Notes: a model not told the origin generated them from the letters alone. A DNA stretch of 14,496 nt from Deltaproteobacteria bacterium (GCA_016219075.1 JACRCJ010000066.1:1-14496); one strand, 5' to 3'. Positions 6,870-13,997 are shown, numbered from the stretch's first letter. Translations and numbers: made by a program.

Positions 6870-8441
6870 ATGGCGGATGAAAAGCAAAACGGCCCCGCGG
6901 CTACCATTACCGTAGGCAATGTCGAGACCACGGACCAGCCGTGCGAAGAGTTCTGTTCCGACCCTTGCGGCATAGTCATCTTCGGGGCGTCCGGAGACCT
7001 GACCAGGCGTAAACTCATACCGTCGCTCTACAGGCTCTCCAAAAACGGGCTCGTCTCCAAAAACTTCTTCGTCCTGGGCGCTTCGAGGTCGAAGATGAAC
7101 GACGAGTCTTTCAGGGCCGACATGGAGAAGGCCGTCAGGGAGGACGGCGGGTTTGACGCAAAGGCGTGGGCCGAGTTCTCAAGCAGGCTCTTCTACGCGC
7201 CCGTCGACGGCTTCACGGACAGGGCCTCCTACGACCGCCTTAAGGCCGCGCTCTCGGAGAAGAACAGGGTCTTCTCCACGACGGGCAACAGGATATTCTA
7301 CCTGGCCACCCCCCCGTCGGCCTACGGTGAGATAGCGGGGATGCTGGGAGAAGCCGGCATGTCGGATGAGAGCGCGGGGTGGGCGCGGCTCGTAATAGAA
7401 AAACCCTTCGGCAGGGACCTGCAAAGCGCCCTCGAGCTCAACTCCGCGCTCTACAAGCACTTTAAAGAGGAACAGATATACAGGATCGACCATTACCTCG
7501 GCAAGGACACTGTGCAGAACATCCTGATGCTCAGGTTCGCCAACACCATCTTCGAGCCGATCTGGAACAGGCGCTACATAGACCATGTCCAGATAACCGT
7601 GGCCGAGTCCATAGGCATAGAGAAGAGGGCCGGGTACTACGAGGAGGCCGGGGTGCTGCGTGACATGTTCCAGAACCATATCCTGCAGGTGCTCTCGCTT
7701 GTGGCCATGGAGCCCCCGTCGGTCTACGAGAGCGAGCTTGTAAGGGACGAGAGGGTCAAGGTCTTAAGGGCCCTGAGGCCTCTGGGCATGGACAACATGA
7801 GGAGTTCGCTGGTGATAGGCCAGTACGCCGCCGGGGAGGTCGACGGCAGGCGGGTCGCCGGGTACAGGGACGAGGAGGGGGTCCCGAAAGACTCGGTCAC
7901 TCCGACATTCGCCGCCATGAAGGTCTTCATAGACAACTGGCGGTGGCAGGATGTGCCGTTCTACATCCGCTCCGGCAAAAGGTTCCCGAAGAAGTTCTCC
8001 GAGATACTGATACAGTTCAAGGCCCTGCCCCACAGGATGTTCAAGGAGACGCTCTACGGCGAGATAGGCCCCAACGCCCTGATCCTGCAGATACAGCCGG
8101 ACGAGCGGGTGCAGATGAAGTTCCATACGAAAAACCCCGGCTCCAGGGTCAAGCTCCGGGACGTCATCATGGACTTTGCCTACAAGCAGGGGTACACGGG
8201 GCTTCTCCTGGACGCCTATGAGCGGGTCATACTCGACTGCATGATCGGCGACAAGATGCTCTTCGTCAGGGAGGACGGCATGCGCCTTTGCTGGTCGTTC
8301 CTTAAAGACGCCCTTGAGCTTATAGACGAACAGGGCCCCTACAGCCCGGAGCTGTTGTTCTACAGGTCCGGCTCAACGGGCCCCCTTGAGTCGGACTTCC
8401 TTATACAACTGGACGGCAAATTGTGGAGGAACCATGGGTAG
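6870..8441 (+). CDS. zwf: Glucose-6-phosphate 1-dehydrogenase
   Basis: This enzyme performs the first oxidative step of the pentose phosphate pathway, glucose-6-phosphate to 6-phosphogluconolactone. At 523 residues it is near the usual 480-520, the excess being a polar N-terminal extension of about 33 residues. Motifs: Rossmann GASGDLTRRK (39-48), GASRSK with R73, an Arg placed like the 2'-phosphate-binding Arg of NADP+-using members, the signature DHYLGKD (207-213), and catalytic H270 in FQNHILQ. The N-terminal extension contains C25, C29 and C33 in a Cx3Cx3C pattern just before the Rossmann strand, which might be redox-responsive; this is inference. The start ATG has GAGGG eight bases upstream. 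The last eight bases overlap the glk start, so zwf, glk and pgl are surely one transcription unit. The mobile element upstream may separate its expression from gnd. Confidence 0.97.
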   Translation: MADEKQNGPAATITVGNVETTDQPCEEFCSDPCGIVIFGASGDLTRRKLIPSLYRLSKNGLVSKNFFVLGASRSKMNDESFRADMEKAVREDGGFDAKAWAEFSSRLFYAPVDGFTDRASYDRLKAALSEKNRVFSTTGNRIFYLATPPSAYGEIAGMLGEAGMSDESAGWARLVIEKPFGRDLQSALELNSALYKHFKEEQIYRIDHYLGKDTVQNILMLRFANTIFEPIWNRRYIDHVQITVAESIGIEKRAGYYEEAGVLRDMFQNHILQVLSLVAMEPPSVYESELVRDERVKVLRALRPLGMDNMRSSLVIGQYAAGEVDGRRVAGYRDEEGVPKDSVTPTFAAMKVFIDNWRWQDVPFYIRSGKRFPKKFSEILIQFKALPHRMFKETLYGEIGPNALILQIQPDERVQMKFHTKNPGSRVKLRDVIMDFAYKQGYTGLLLDAYERVILDCMIGDKMLFVREDGMRLCWSFLKDALELIDEQGPYSPELLFYRSGSTGPLESDFLIQLDGKLWRNHG

Positions 8442-9507
8442 GCAGAGGAAGGCCGGAGGCACTCTCCTGGCCGGCGACGTCGGCGGCACAAAGACCTTCA
8501 TGGGGCTTTTCAGGCTTGCCGGAGAGGGCCTTGAGCTTTTAAGGTCGGAGTCTTACGAGAACAAGATGTTCGGCGACTTCGAAACGGTGGTCGCCGGCTT
8601 TCTTGGAAAAAGCGGCCCCGTCTCCCCCGCCTCCATCGAAGCAGCCTCTTTCGGCATAGCGTGCCCGGTGGTCGAGAACCGCGGCACGCTCACCAACCTC
8701 CACTGGGTCATAGACTCTTTTGATCTGGCCGGGAGGTTCGGGATAGAAAAGGTCGGGCTTATAAACGACCTCGTGGCCACGGCCTGGGGCACCGGCGTCC
8801 TCTCCGAAGACGATTTTCATACCCTTCAGGCCGGAGTGGCAAGGCCCGGCAACTCGGCCCTGATCGCCGCAGGCACCGGGCTCGGAGAGGCTACGATCTT
8901 CCGGGACGGTCAGTATTGCGTCCCGTCGGCCTCGGAAGGCGGTCACGCGGACTTCGCCCCGAGGACCACCGTCGAGATAGAGCTACTGGAGTACCTCATC
9001 GGCCTGTGGGACCACGCAAGCTACGAGAGGGCGCTCTCGGGGCCGGGCCTCGTCAATATCTATAACTTCCTCAAGTCCAGGAGGGGAGGGTCTGAGCCGG
9101 AGCGCCTCTCCGGGAGGATGAGAGAGGAAGGAGGGGCCCAGGTCATCTCCGAAGAGGCCTTGAGCGGCGGGGACAAGAACTGCGTGGACGCGCTCGATCT
9201 CTTCATCTCGATATACGGCGCCGAGGCCGGCAACCTCGCGTTGAGGAGCATGGCGACAGGCGGGGTCTATGTCGGAGGCGGAATAGCCCCGAAGGTCCTC
9301 CCGGCCCTCGATAGAGGCTCCTTTATCAAGTCGTTCAGGCAGAAGGGCAGGTTCGAGGGGCTCCTTTCCGAGATCCCGGTAAAGGTCATACTGAACGAGA
9401 AGACCGCGCTCTTCGGGGCGGCCGTTTACGCCTCGCGCCTTACGCGCTCCGGTCTTGAGACCGCGGTTAAGAGTATCCATGGGCCCGGCGTGCGGGCCTC
9501 AGCTTAA
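8434..9507 (+). CDS. glk: Glucokinase
   Basis: The enzyme phosphorylates glucose with ATP, feeding Zwf directly. The 357-residue frame is a bacterial Glk-type (ROK-unrelated hexokinase-fold) protein. It has the ATP-binding GDVGGTKT (14-21), INDL with the likely catalytic base D112, the second phosphate loop GTGLGE (147-152), and the glucose-binding SEGGHADF (167-174). The end carries NEKTALFGAA, also typical. ATG 8434 was chosen over an in-frame ATG at 8386: it has GGAGG at 8425-8429, and translation from it begins just before the GGDVGG region with family-like length. The start overlaps the zwf stop by 8 bases, which points to coupled translation. Length is somewhat above the E. coli enzyme (about 321), mainly from inserts in the C-terminal half. 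Specificity for glucose is inferred from the family. Confidence 0.93.
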   Translation: MGRQRKAGGTLLAGDVGGTKTFMGLFRLAGEGLELLRSESYENKMFGDFETVVAGFLGKSGPVSPASIEAASFGIACPVVENRGTLTNLHWVIDSFDLAGRFGIEKVGLINDLVATAWGTGVLSEDDFHTLQAGVARPGNSALIAAGTGLGEATIFRDGQYCVPSASEGGHADFAPRTTVEIELLEYLIGLWDHASYERALSGPGLVNIYNFLKSRRGGSEPERLSGRMREEGGAQVISEEALSGGDKNCVDALDLFISIYGAEAGNLALRSMATGGVYVGGGIAPKVLPALDRGSFIKSFRQKGRFEGLLSEIPVKVILNEKTALFGAAVYASRLTRSGLETAVKSIHGPGVRASA

Positions 9508-9516
9508 GGAACGGGT

Positions 9517-10245
9517 GTGGAAAAGCCGGAAGGTCTACGGGTCTATAGAGACACGGATGAACTCGCACGGGCCGCCGCCCGCCTATTACTCAATCTCTCG
9601 TCGGAAAAGATAAAGGAGAAGGGGTCGTTTACCGTTGTCCTCTCGGGCGGCAAGACCCCGGAAACCCTCTACAGGCTGCTCGCCTCGCCGGAGTTCAAAG
9701 AGAGTATTGAATGGACGAAAGTCCGCATCTTCTGGGGTGACGAGAGGTGCGTGCCACCGGACGACCCGGAGAGCAACTACGGCATGGCCTCAAGGGCACT
9801 GTTGTCGAAGGTCCCGGTGCCGCCGGAGAATCTCCACAGGATAAAGGGGGAGCTCGGCCCGTCGCTCGCCTCCGCGCTCTACGAAGAGGAGATAACGGCT
9901 TACTTCAAAGACTCGGCCCCGGTATTCGACCTGGTGCTGCTTGGGCTCGGAGAAGACGGGCATACCCTTTCGCTCTTTCCCGGAACAGAGGCGCTTGACG
10001 AGAGAAAAAGGCTGGTGGCCGGAAACTTCGTCGGGAAGCTCGGCTCATGGAGGGTGACCATGACGCTACAGCTGGTGAACAGGGCGTCAAACCTCGTCTT
10101 TATAGCCGCCGGGGCCGGGAAAAGCAGGGCCCTGAAAGAGGCTCTTGAAGGCAGAGACAATCCCGCGGGGAAGATAAGGCCCGTAAACGGACGGCTTCTT
10201 TGGCTTGCGGATATGGACGCGGCCAAACCACTAAAGGGGTTTTAA
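9517..10245 (+). CDS. pgl: 6-phosphogluconolactonase
   Basis: It hydrolyses 6-phosphogluconolactone to 6-phosphogluconate, linking Zwf to Gnd. The 242-residue protein is of the DevB/SugarP-isomerase-like class, not the beta-propeller YbhE class. Motifs: LSGGKTP (42-48), FWGDERCVP (72-80) with SNYGMA following, and GLGEDGHTLSLFPGT (143-157), which holds the likely catalytic His149. The start is GTG at 9517 with AAGGA (9506-9510) that overlaps the glk stop, six bases upstream. The gene lies nine bases after glk, so the two are cotranscribed. It is the last gene of the cluster and a hairpin terminator follows 28 bases later. No missing residues were noticed. Confidence 0.95.
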   Translation: MEKPEGLRVYRDTDELARAAARLLLNLSSEKIKEKGSFTVVLSGGKTPETLYRLLASPEFKESIEWTKVRIFWGDERCVPPDDPESNYGMASRALLSKVPVPPENLHRIKGELGPSLASALYEEEITAYFKDSAPVFDLVLLGLGEDGHTLSLFPGTEALDERKRLVAGNFVGKLGSWRVTMTLQLVNRASNLVFIAAGAGKSRALKEALEGRDNPAGKIRPVNGRLLWLADMDAAKPLKGF

Positions 10246-10269
10246 GCCGTAGCGGCGTACCGTGAGGAT

Positions 10270-10301
10270 AAAAAAAGGGGCGGCTGCAGGGCCGCCCCTT
10301 T
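10270..10301. terminator. Bidirectional terminator between pgl and the cytochrome operon
   Basis: AAAGGGGCGGC (10274-10284) and GCCGCCCCTTT (10291-10301) form a perfect 11-bp stem with a 6-nt loop. On the left lies a run of seven A (10270-10276), a U tract when read on the minus strand; on the right only TTT then GACTCGTTTT. It therefore looks stronger for the minus-strand cytochrome transcript, about 110 nt beyond its last stop, and serves the convergent plus-strand cluster as well. Confidence 0.85.
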
Positions 10302-10409
10302 GACTCGTTTTGCGCTTTCTTTTTTGGTACGAAACATCGTTTACTTATAACGCCGAGGGAGACTCCGGCTTCGGCGGAAAGGCTGTCCGTCTTTTCCCGC
10401 CCCCCCCTC

Positions 10410-10742
10410 TTACTTTACTCCCGTGTGACACTTGGCGCATTCGTAGAGCGGGAAGGCTTTCGGGCTGTTGTGGCAGTTCGGCGACCCGCAGTACTTCCCG
10501 TCCATGTTCGCCTTCATGTTGATGTTGTTCTCCGAGCGCTTCTCTTTAAATATCTTCGGATGGCAGTCGTTGCATTTGAATAGCTTCTCGTGTTTGGCGT
10601 GCGGGTATATTACCGGCCCGACATGCCCCTGCTTTTTCATGCTGGAGAGCTTGTCGTCGAGCTTTATTTCAGCCTGAACGCCAAGGGCCACAGCCGGCAT
10701 GGCTAATACGAGAAAGAGCGCCGCGAGATGCCTCTTTGTCAT
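10410..10742 (-). CDS. Exported triheme cytochrome c (c7-type), one CX4CH site
   Basis: This 110-residue protein has a signal peptide (MTKRHLAALF, hydrophobic core, likely cleavage after VQA at 24) and three haem-binding sites: CNDCH (57-61), CGSPNCH (85-91) and CAKCH (102-106). The middle site has four residues between the cysteines, as in some sites of tetrahaem c3, while its two neighbours have CxxCH at all sites. PHAKH (47-51) before the first site and NNINM (72-76) match the c7-type triheme domain found singly or in tandem in Geobacter-type cytochromes. Met76 may be an axial haem ligand, an inference from the dodecahaem c7-domain proteins. It is the third gene of the operon, its ATG one base after the stop of the gene before it, so translation is probably coupled. 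Role: periplasmic electron transfer; partner unknown. Confidence 0.88.
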   Translation of the reverse strand: MTKRHLAALFLVLAMPAVALGVQAEIKLDDKLSSMKKQGHVGPVIYPHAKHEKLFKCNDCHPKIFKEKRSENNINMKANMDGKYCGSPNCHNSPKAFPLYECAKCHTGVK

Positions 10743-10743
10743 C

Positions 10744-11430
10744 TTACTTTGCCGCTTTCTTGGGTGAAGAATGACATCTCTTGCAGTCCGTAAGCGGGAA
10801 GGCTACCTTTCCGTGGCATCTTCCGCACCAGTTGCCCTGCACTATTCCGGTCATCGTCATGTTGTTCTGGCCCGCGGCCGGAACGAATATGGCGGGGTGG
10901 CAGGCCTCGCACTTGAGCCAGTATGTATGCATCTCGTGCGGGTATATGACGTCGTCGACAAAATCACCCTTCGCCGGGATGAGGACGTTCATCTGAAGCG
11001 GGGGCATCTCTTCGTCCTGCGGGTTAAGCGAGAACCTCGGGGATACTATCTTCTCCCTTACGATCTTGGCCCAGTCGATAAGCCCGTACCTGTCTCTGGG
11101 AAGCCCGGCGGCGGACAATGCCTGCGGGTGCCAGCCTCTTCCGGCCTGGAAGGCCATGCTTGGCGGCTTGTTGGGGTCGCCGAGGCCCGCCGGCTTTCCC
11201 GAGGTGTCAAGGTATATGACGCTACTGGGGTCGCTCGGATCAAGTTTTGGTTCAACTGCGGTGCCTTTCTCGCTCTTGGCGGGTGCTGCCGCTTCAGTCT
11301 TGGCCTTTGCTTTAGCAGCAGGTGTCGCGGACTCAGCCTCTTTTACCGGTGTCGTAACGGCAAAGCCGAAAAAGACCACAAGCGAGAGGAGGGCAACCCT
11401 TGAAAACTTACAGGTTGATGACGCTTTCAT
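10744..11430 (-). CDS. Exported triheme cytochrome c with long N-terminal region
   Basis: The 228-residue protein starts with a signal peptide or membrane anchor (hydrophobic residues about 12-26), then an Ala/Lys/Pro-rich linker (36-62), then a conserved-looking segment (about 63-145) including YGLIDWAKI and PRFSL, and finally a c7-type triheme domain. Haem sites are CEACH (174-178), CGRCH (202-206) and CKRCH (216-220). PHEMH (164-168) precedes the first site and NNMTM (189-193) lies before the second, as in the two neighbouring cytochromes. Start ATG has AAGGAGG six bases upstream. The linker suggests the haem domain stands off from a membrane or larger complex. The middle segment is similar to what precedes c7 domains in other multihaem proteins as far as I recall, so it is not necessarily new. 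Function beyond electron transfer cannot be given. Confidence 0.87.
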   Translation of the reverse strand: MKASSTCKFSRVALLSLVVFFGFAVTTPVKEAESATPAAKAKAKTEAAAPAKSEKGTAVEPKLDPSDPSSVIYLDTSGKPAGLGDPNKPPSMAFQAGRGWHPQALSAAGLPRDRYGLIDWAKIVREKIVSPRFSLNPQDEEMPPLQMNVLIPAKGDFVDDVIYPHEMHTYWLKCEACHPAIFVPAAGQNNMTMTGIVQGNWCGRCHGKVAFPLTDCKRCHSSPKKAAK

Positions 11431-11449
11431 TATATCCTCCTTTCCGATC

Positions 11450-11824
11450 TTAGTTTTGATTTGTTGGAGCGTTCGGCTTGGTGCCCGTGTAAGAATGGCA
11501 CCTGTCGCAATACAGAGGCTCCCACGCTACAAGGCCGTTATGGCATTTACCGCAGAAATCCCCGTTCATGATGGCCGCCATGTTGATGTCGTTGGCGCCC
11601 TTCTTGATGATGAAGATGTCTTCGTGGCAGACCTTGCATTTGAATCTGATCCTGTGGAACCAGTGCGGGAAGACCACTGGGCTCACACCCGCTTTTTGCA
11701 TGCTCTCCGACTTGCTGTTCAGGACGATGTCCCCGTACTCTGCGAAACCTGATTTTGCGGAAAGCAGGCCTGCCGAGATACCGATACAAGTCAGGAGGAG
11801 AATCCAGAAGCTTCTTCTCTTCAT
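11450..11824 (-). CDS. Exported triheme cytochrome c (c7-type)
   Basis: First gene of the cytochrome operon, 124 residues. A signal peptide covers residues 1 to about 28 (hydrophobic stretch WILLLTCIGI, cleavage likely after GFA). Three haem sites follow: CKVCH (63-67), CGKCH (91-95) and CDRCH (106-110). PHWFH (53-57) before site one and NDINM (78-82) agree in spacing with the other two cytochromes, so the three are paralogous domains. The C-terminal tail is polar (TGTKPNAPTNQN). ATG has AAGGAGG six bases upstream. The next gene starts 19 bases after its stop. A near-consensus minus-strand promoter lies about 60 bases upstream. The Met in NDINM may ligate a haem, as in c7 domains with one His-Met haem; this is inference. 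Electron donor and acceptor are unknown. Confidence 0.9.
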   Translation of the reverse strand: MKRRSFWILLLTCIGISAGLLSAKSGFAEYGDIVLNSKSESMQKAGVSPVVFPHWFHRIRFKCKVCHEDIFIIKKGANDINMAAIMNGDFCGKCHNGLVAWEPLYCDRCHSYTGTKPNAPTNQN

Positions 11825-11885
11825 TGATTGCCTCCTTACGGTTTTTTCCCCGACTTATTTGGTTTTTTGGGTGATAGTAGTTGCG

Positions 11886-11916
11886 ATTATAGCCTTTTTC
11901 ACATGGCCTCTGTCAA
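11886..11916 (-). promoter_or_regulatory. Near-consensus sigma70 promoter for the cytochrome operon
   Basis: Read on the minus strand, TTGACA (11916-11911) and TATAAT (11891-11886) are both perfect consensus boxes, with a slightly long 19-base spacer. A start near 11879 gives a leader of about 55 nt to the first cytochrome ATG. An AT-rich stretch lies upstream of the -35 box. Confidence 0.75.
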
Positions 11917-11925
11917 GCTAAAAAT

Positions 11926-11945
11926 TTAGAAATTTGAATTTCTAA
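11926..11945. promoter_or_regulatory. 20-bp palindrome between divergent promoters, candidate operator
   Basis: TTAGAAATT (11926-11934) and AATTTCTAA (11937-11945) are perfect inverted repeats around TG. It sits 9 bases upstream of the minus-strand -35 box and 4 bases before the plus-strand -35 box. The position suits a dimeric regulator acting on one or both promoters. It does not match the FNR half-site TTGAT. The regulator is unknown. Confidence 0.5.
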
Positions 11946-11949
11946 TGAA

Positions 11950-11978
11950 TTGAAAAGAAGGGGCGGATGTGATATAAA
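11950..11978 (+). promoter_or_regulatory. Sigma70-type promoter for aspS
   Basis: TTGAAA (11950-11955), a 17-base spacer, and TATAAA (11973-11978) match 10 of 12 consensus positions. A start near 11985 implies a leader of about 155 nt before aspS. Confidence 0.6.
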
Positions 11979-12140
11979 TGCGAATCCCCTTTATTTTCAA
12001 TGCGTTTTAGCGACAGCGTTGAGCTTGGGAGGATGTGAAAAATCTGATCACCGTCCCTTCAAAGTGCGGTTGATTACAATTGTGACATTTTTCCGGGTGG
12101 TTTTCAACTGAAAATTCTTTCATTTTATGGAGGTTGTACC
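11979..12140 (+). other. Long 5' leader of aspS, no recognised element
   Basis: This is the remainder of the 316-base gap between the divergent genes. I see no tRNA, no transposon end and no believable ORF. A GGGTGG string at 12097-12102 recalls the T-box motif, but the rest of a T-box (stem I, terminator/antiterminator) is not visible. The segment ends with the aspS ribosome site GGAGGT (12129-12134). Confidence 0.4.
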
Positions 12141-13937
12141 TTGTTAGAGAGACTTGGAGATTGGAAGAGGAGTTCATACTGCGCGGAACCCGCCGCCGTC
12201 GATATCGGCAAGACCGTGACCCTCATGGGATGGGTGCAGAGGAGAAGGGACCACGGCGGGCTCATATTCATCGACCTGAGGGACAGGACCGGGCTTATGC
12301 AGCTGGTCTTCAACCCCGAGGCGGGTGTTGTGCACGCCAAGGCCCACGACTTAAGGAGCGAGTTCGTCATCGCCGTCAAGGGGGCCGTCGGCAAAAGACC
12401 CGTCGGCACCGAGAACCCTAATCTGAAGACCGGAGAGGTGGAGGTCGTCGTAAAGGAATTGAAGGTCCTGAACGACTCCGCGCCCCTGCCCTTCATGATA
12501 GAGGACGAAACCGATGTGGCCGAGACCACAAGGTTTAAGTACCGCTACCTCGATTTAAGGAGGGCATCGCTCCAGAGAAAGCTCCTGTTGAGGCACAGGG
12601 TCGCGATGGCCACGCGGAACTACCTCTCGGAGAACGGCTTCATAGAGCTTGAAACGCCGGTGCTCACAAAGAGCACTCCCGAGGGCGCGAGGGACTTTCT
12701 TGTGCCGAGCAGGCTCGCTCCCGGCAACTTTTTCGCCCTGCCTCAGTCCCCGCAGCTCTTCAAGCAGATACTGATGATATCGGGCTTCGACAGGTACTTC
12801 CAGATAGTCAAGTGCTTCAGAGACGAGGACCTCAGGGCCGACCGTCAGCCCGAGTTCACGCAGATAGACGCCGAGATGAGCTTTGTTGACAGGGAAGACG
12901 TCATAGGCGTGATGGAAGGGCTCATCGTCAGGATATTCAAGGAGGCGGGGGTGGACCTTAAGCCCCCGTTCCCGAGGATGACCTACTCAGAAGCCGTCGG
13001 CAGGTTCGGAGTGGACAACCCGGATGTCCGCTTCGGCCTTGAATTGAAAGACCTTACCGGCGCCCTCAAAGGCTCTGGCTTCAAGGTCTTCGCCGACGCC
13101 GCCTCCAGGGGCGGCGTCATAAAGGCGCTATGCGTAAAAGGCGGGGCGTCCTTTTCAAGAAAAGACCTCGATGACTTAACCGAGATAGCAGTCTCCTTCG
13201 GGGCCAGGGGGCTTGCGTGGGTCAAGCTTACGGAAGAGGGCTGGCAGTCACCGATAGCCAAGTTCCTGAGCGACGCGGAAAAAGAGACCATAGTAAAAGC
13301 GCTCGGGGCCGAAAAAGGCGACCTCCTCCTCTTCGGCGCGGACAAGGCCGCCGTGGCCAACACGGTATTGGGACGCCTGAGGCTCAATATCGGCGGCAGG
13401 CTTGGGCTCATACCGAAAGAGGGCTACAGCTTCGTGTGGGTCACCGAGTTCCCGATGCTCGATTACGACGAGACCGAAAAGAGGTTCGTGGCCGTGCACC
13501 ACCCGTTCACCGCCCCGATGGAAGCGGACCTCGAAAAGCTCGACACCGACACCTTGAAGGTCAGGGCGCAGGCCTACGACCTGGTACTTAACGGCAGCGA
13601 AATAGGCGGCGGCTCGATAAGGATACACAGAAGCGACATACAGGCGAAGGTCTTCGAGAAGCTCGGGATCGCAAAGGAGGACGCGGAGCTCAGGTTCGGC
13701 TTCCTCCTTGACGCCCTGAAGTTCGGCACCCCCCCGCACGGCGGGATCGCCTTCGGCCTGGACAGGATAATGTCGATAATCACCGGGTCAGAGTCGATAA
13801 GGGACGTCATAGCCTTCCCCAAGACGCAGAAAGGAGCGGACCTCATGAGCGACGCGCCATCGGGCGTGGACGCCAAGCAGCTTGAAGAGCTCTTCATAAG
13901 GCTTGCGAAGAAGGTGGAGAAGACGGAGAAGGCTTAA
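12141..13937 (+). CDS. aspS: Aspartate--tRNA ligase, bacterial type
   Basis: It charges tRNA with aspartate in the cytoplasm. At 598 residues it has normal bacterial length. Domains: OB-fold anticodon binding (about 10-110), class II catalytic core with motif 2 FRDEDLRADRQPEFTQID (226-243), the bacterial GAD insertion (about 290-425), and motif 3 GIAFGLDRI with ATP-binding R542. TTG 12141 is the start: GGAGGT lies six bases upstream and the N-terminus MLERLGDWKRS with WVQRRRD (31-37) fits the family. H38, following RRRD, is the residue type reported in non-discriminating AspRS of Pseudomonas; E. coli has Leu. This suggests it may also charge tRNA-Asn for amidation by GatCAB, which is inference and needs the genome. 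The gene stands alone, divergent from the cytochromes, with its own promoter and terminator. Confidence 0.97.
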   Translation: MLERLGDWKRSSYCAEPAAVDIGKTVTLMGWVQRRRDHGGLIFIDLRDRTGLMQLVFNPEAGVVHAKAHDLRSEFVIAVKGAVGKRPVGTENPNLKTGEVEVVVKELKVLNDSAPLPFMIEDETDVAETTRFKYRYLDLRRASLQRKLLLRHRVAMATRNYLSENGFIELETPVLTKSTPEGARDFLVPSRLAPGNFFALPQSPQLFKQILMISGFDRYFQIVKCFRDEDLRADRQPEFTQIDAEMSFVDREDVIGVMEGLIVRIFKEAGVDLKPPFPRMTYSEAVGRFGVDNPDVRFGLELKDLTGALKGSGFKVFADAASRGGVIKALCVKGGASFSRKDLDDLTEIAVSFGARGLAWVKLTEEGWQSPIAKFLSDAEKETIVKALGAEKGDLLLFGADKAAVANTVLGRLRLNIGGRLGLIPKEGYSFVWVTEFPMLDYDETEKRFVAVHHPFTAPMEADLEKLDTDTLKVRAQAYDLVLNGSEIGGGSIRIHRSDIQAKVFEKLGIAKEDAELRFGFLLDALKFGTPPHGGIAFGLDRIMSIITGSESIRDVIAFPKTQKGADLMSDAPSGVDAKQLEELFIRLAKKVEKTEKA

Positions 13938-13967
13938 GAGGGCAGAGGTGTTAAATTGGTTGACAGG

Positions 13968-13997
13968 GGCGGGGGCTTTTAAGCCCCCGCCTTTTTT
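13968..13997 (+). terminator. Rho-independent terminator of aspS
   Basis: GGCGGGGGCTT (13968-13978) and AAGCCCCCGCC (13981-13991) pair perfectly and six T follow at once (13992-13997). It lies 30 bases after the aspS stop. This is the clearest terminator of the window. Confidence 0.92.

Noticed and set aside
8386..8433. Upstream ATG at 8386 as the glk start
   Set aside because: It would overlap zwf by 56 bases; ATG 8434 has GGAGG upstream and gives a family-like N-terminus.
10771..11752. Plus-strand ORFs of 210 and 228 codons over the cytochrome genes (10771-11403 and 11066-11752)
   Set aside because: They are antisense to clear cytochrome genes with CxxCH sites, signal peptides and ribosome sites, and resemble no family.
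12060..12140. T-box riboswitch in the aspS leader
   Set aside because: Only a short GGGTGG string is present; the rest of the T-box and a terminator/antiterminator pair are absent.
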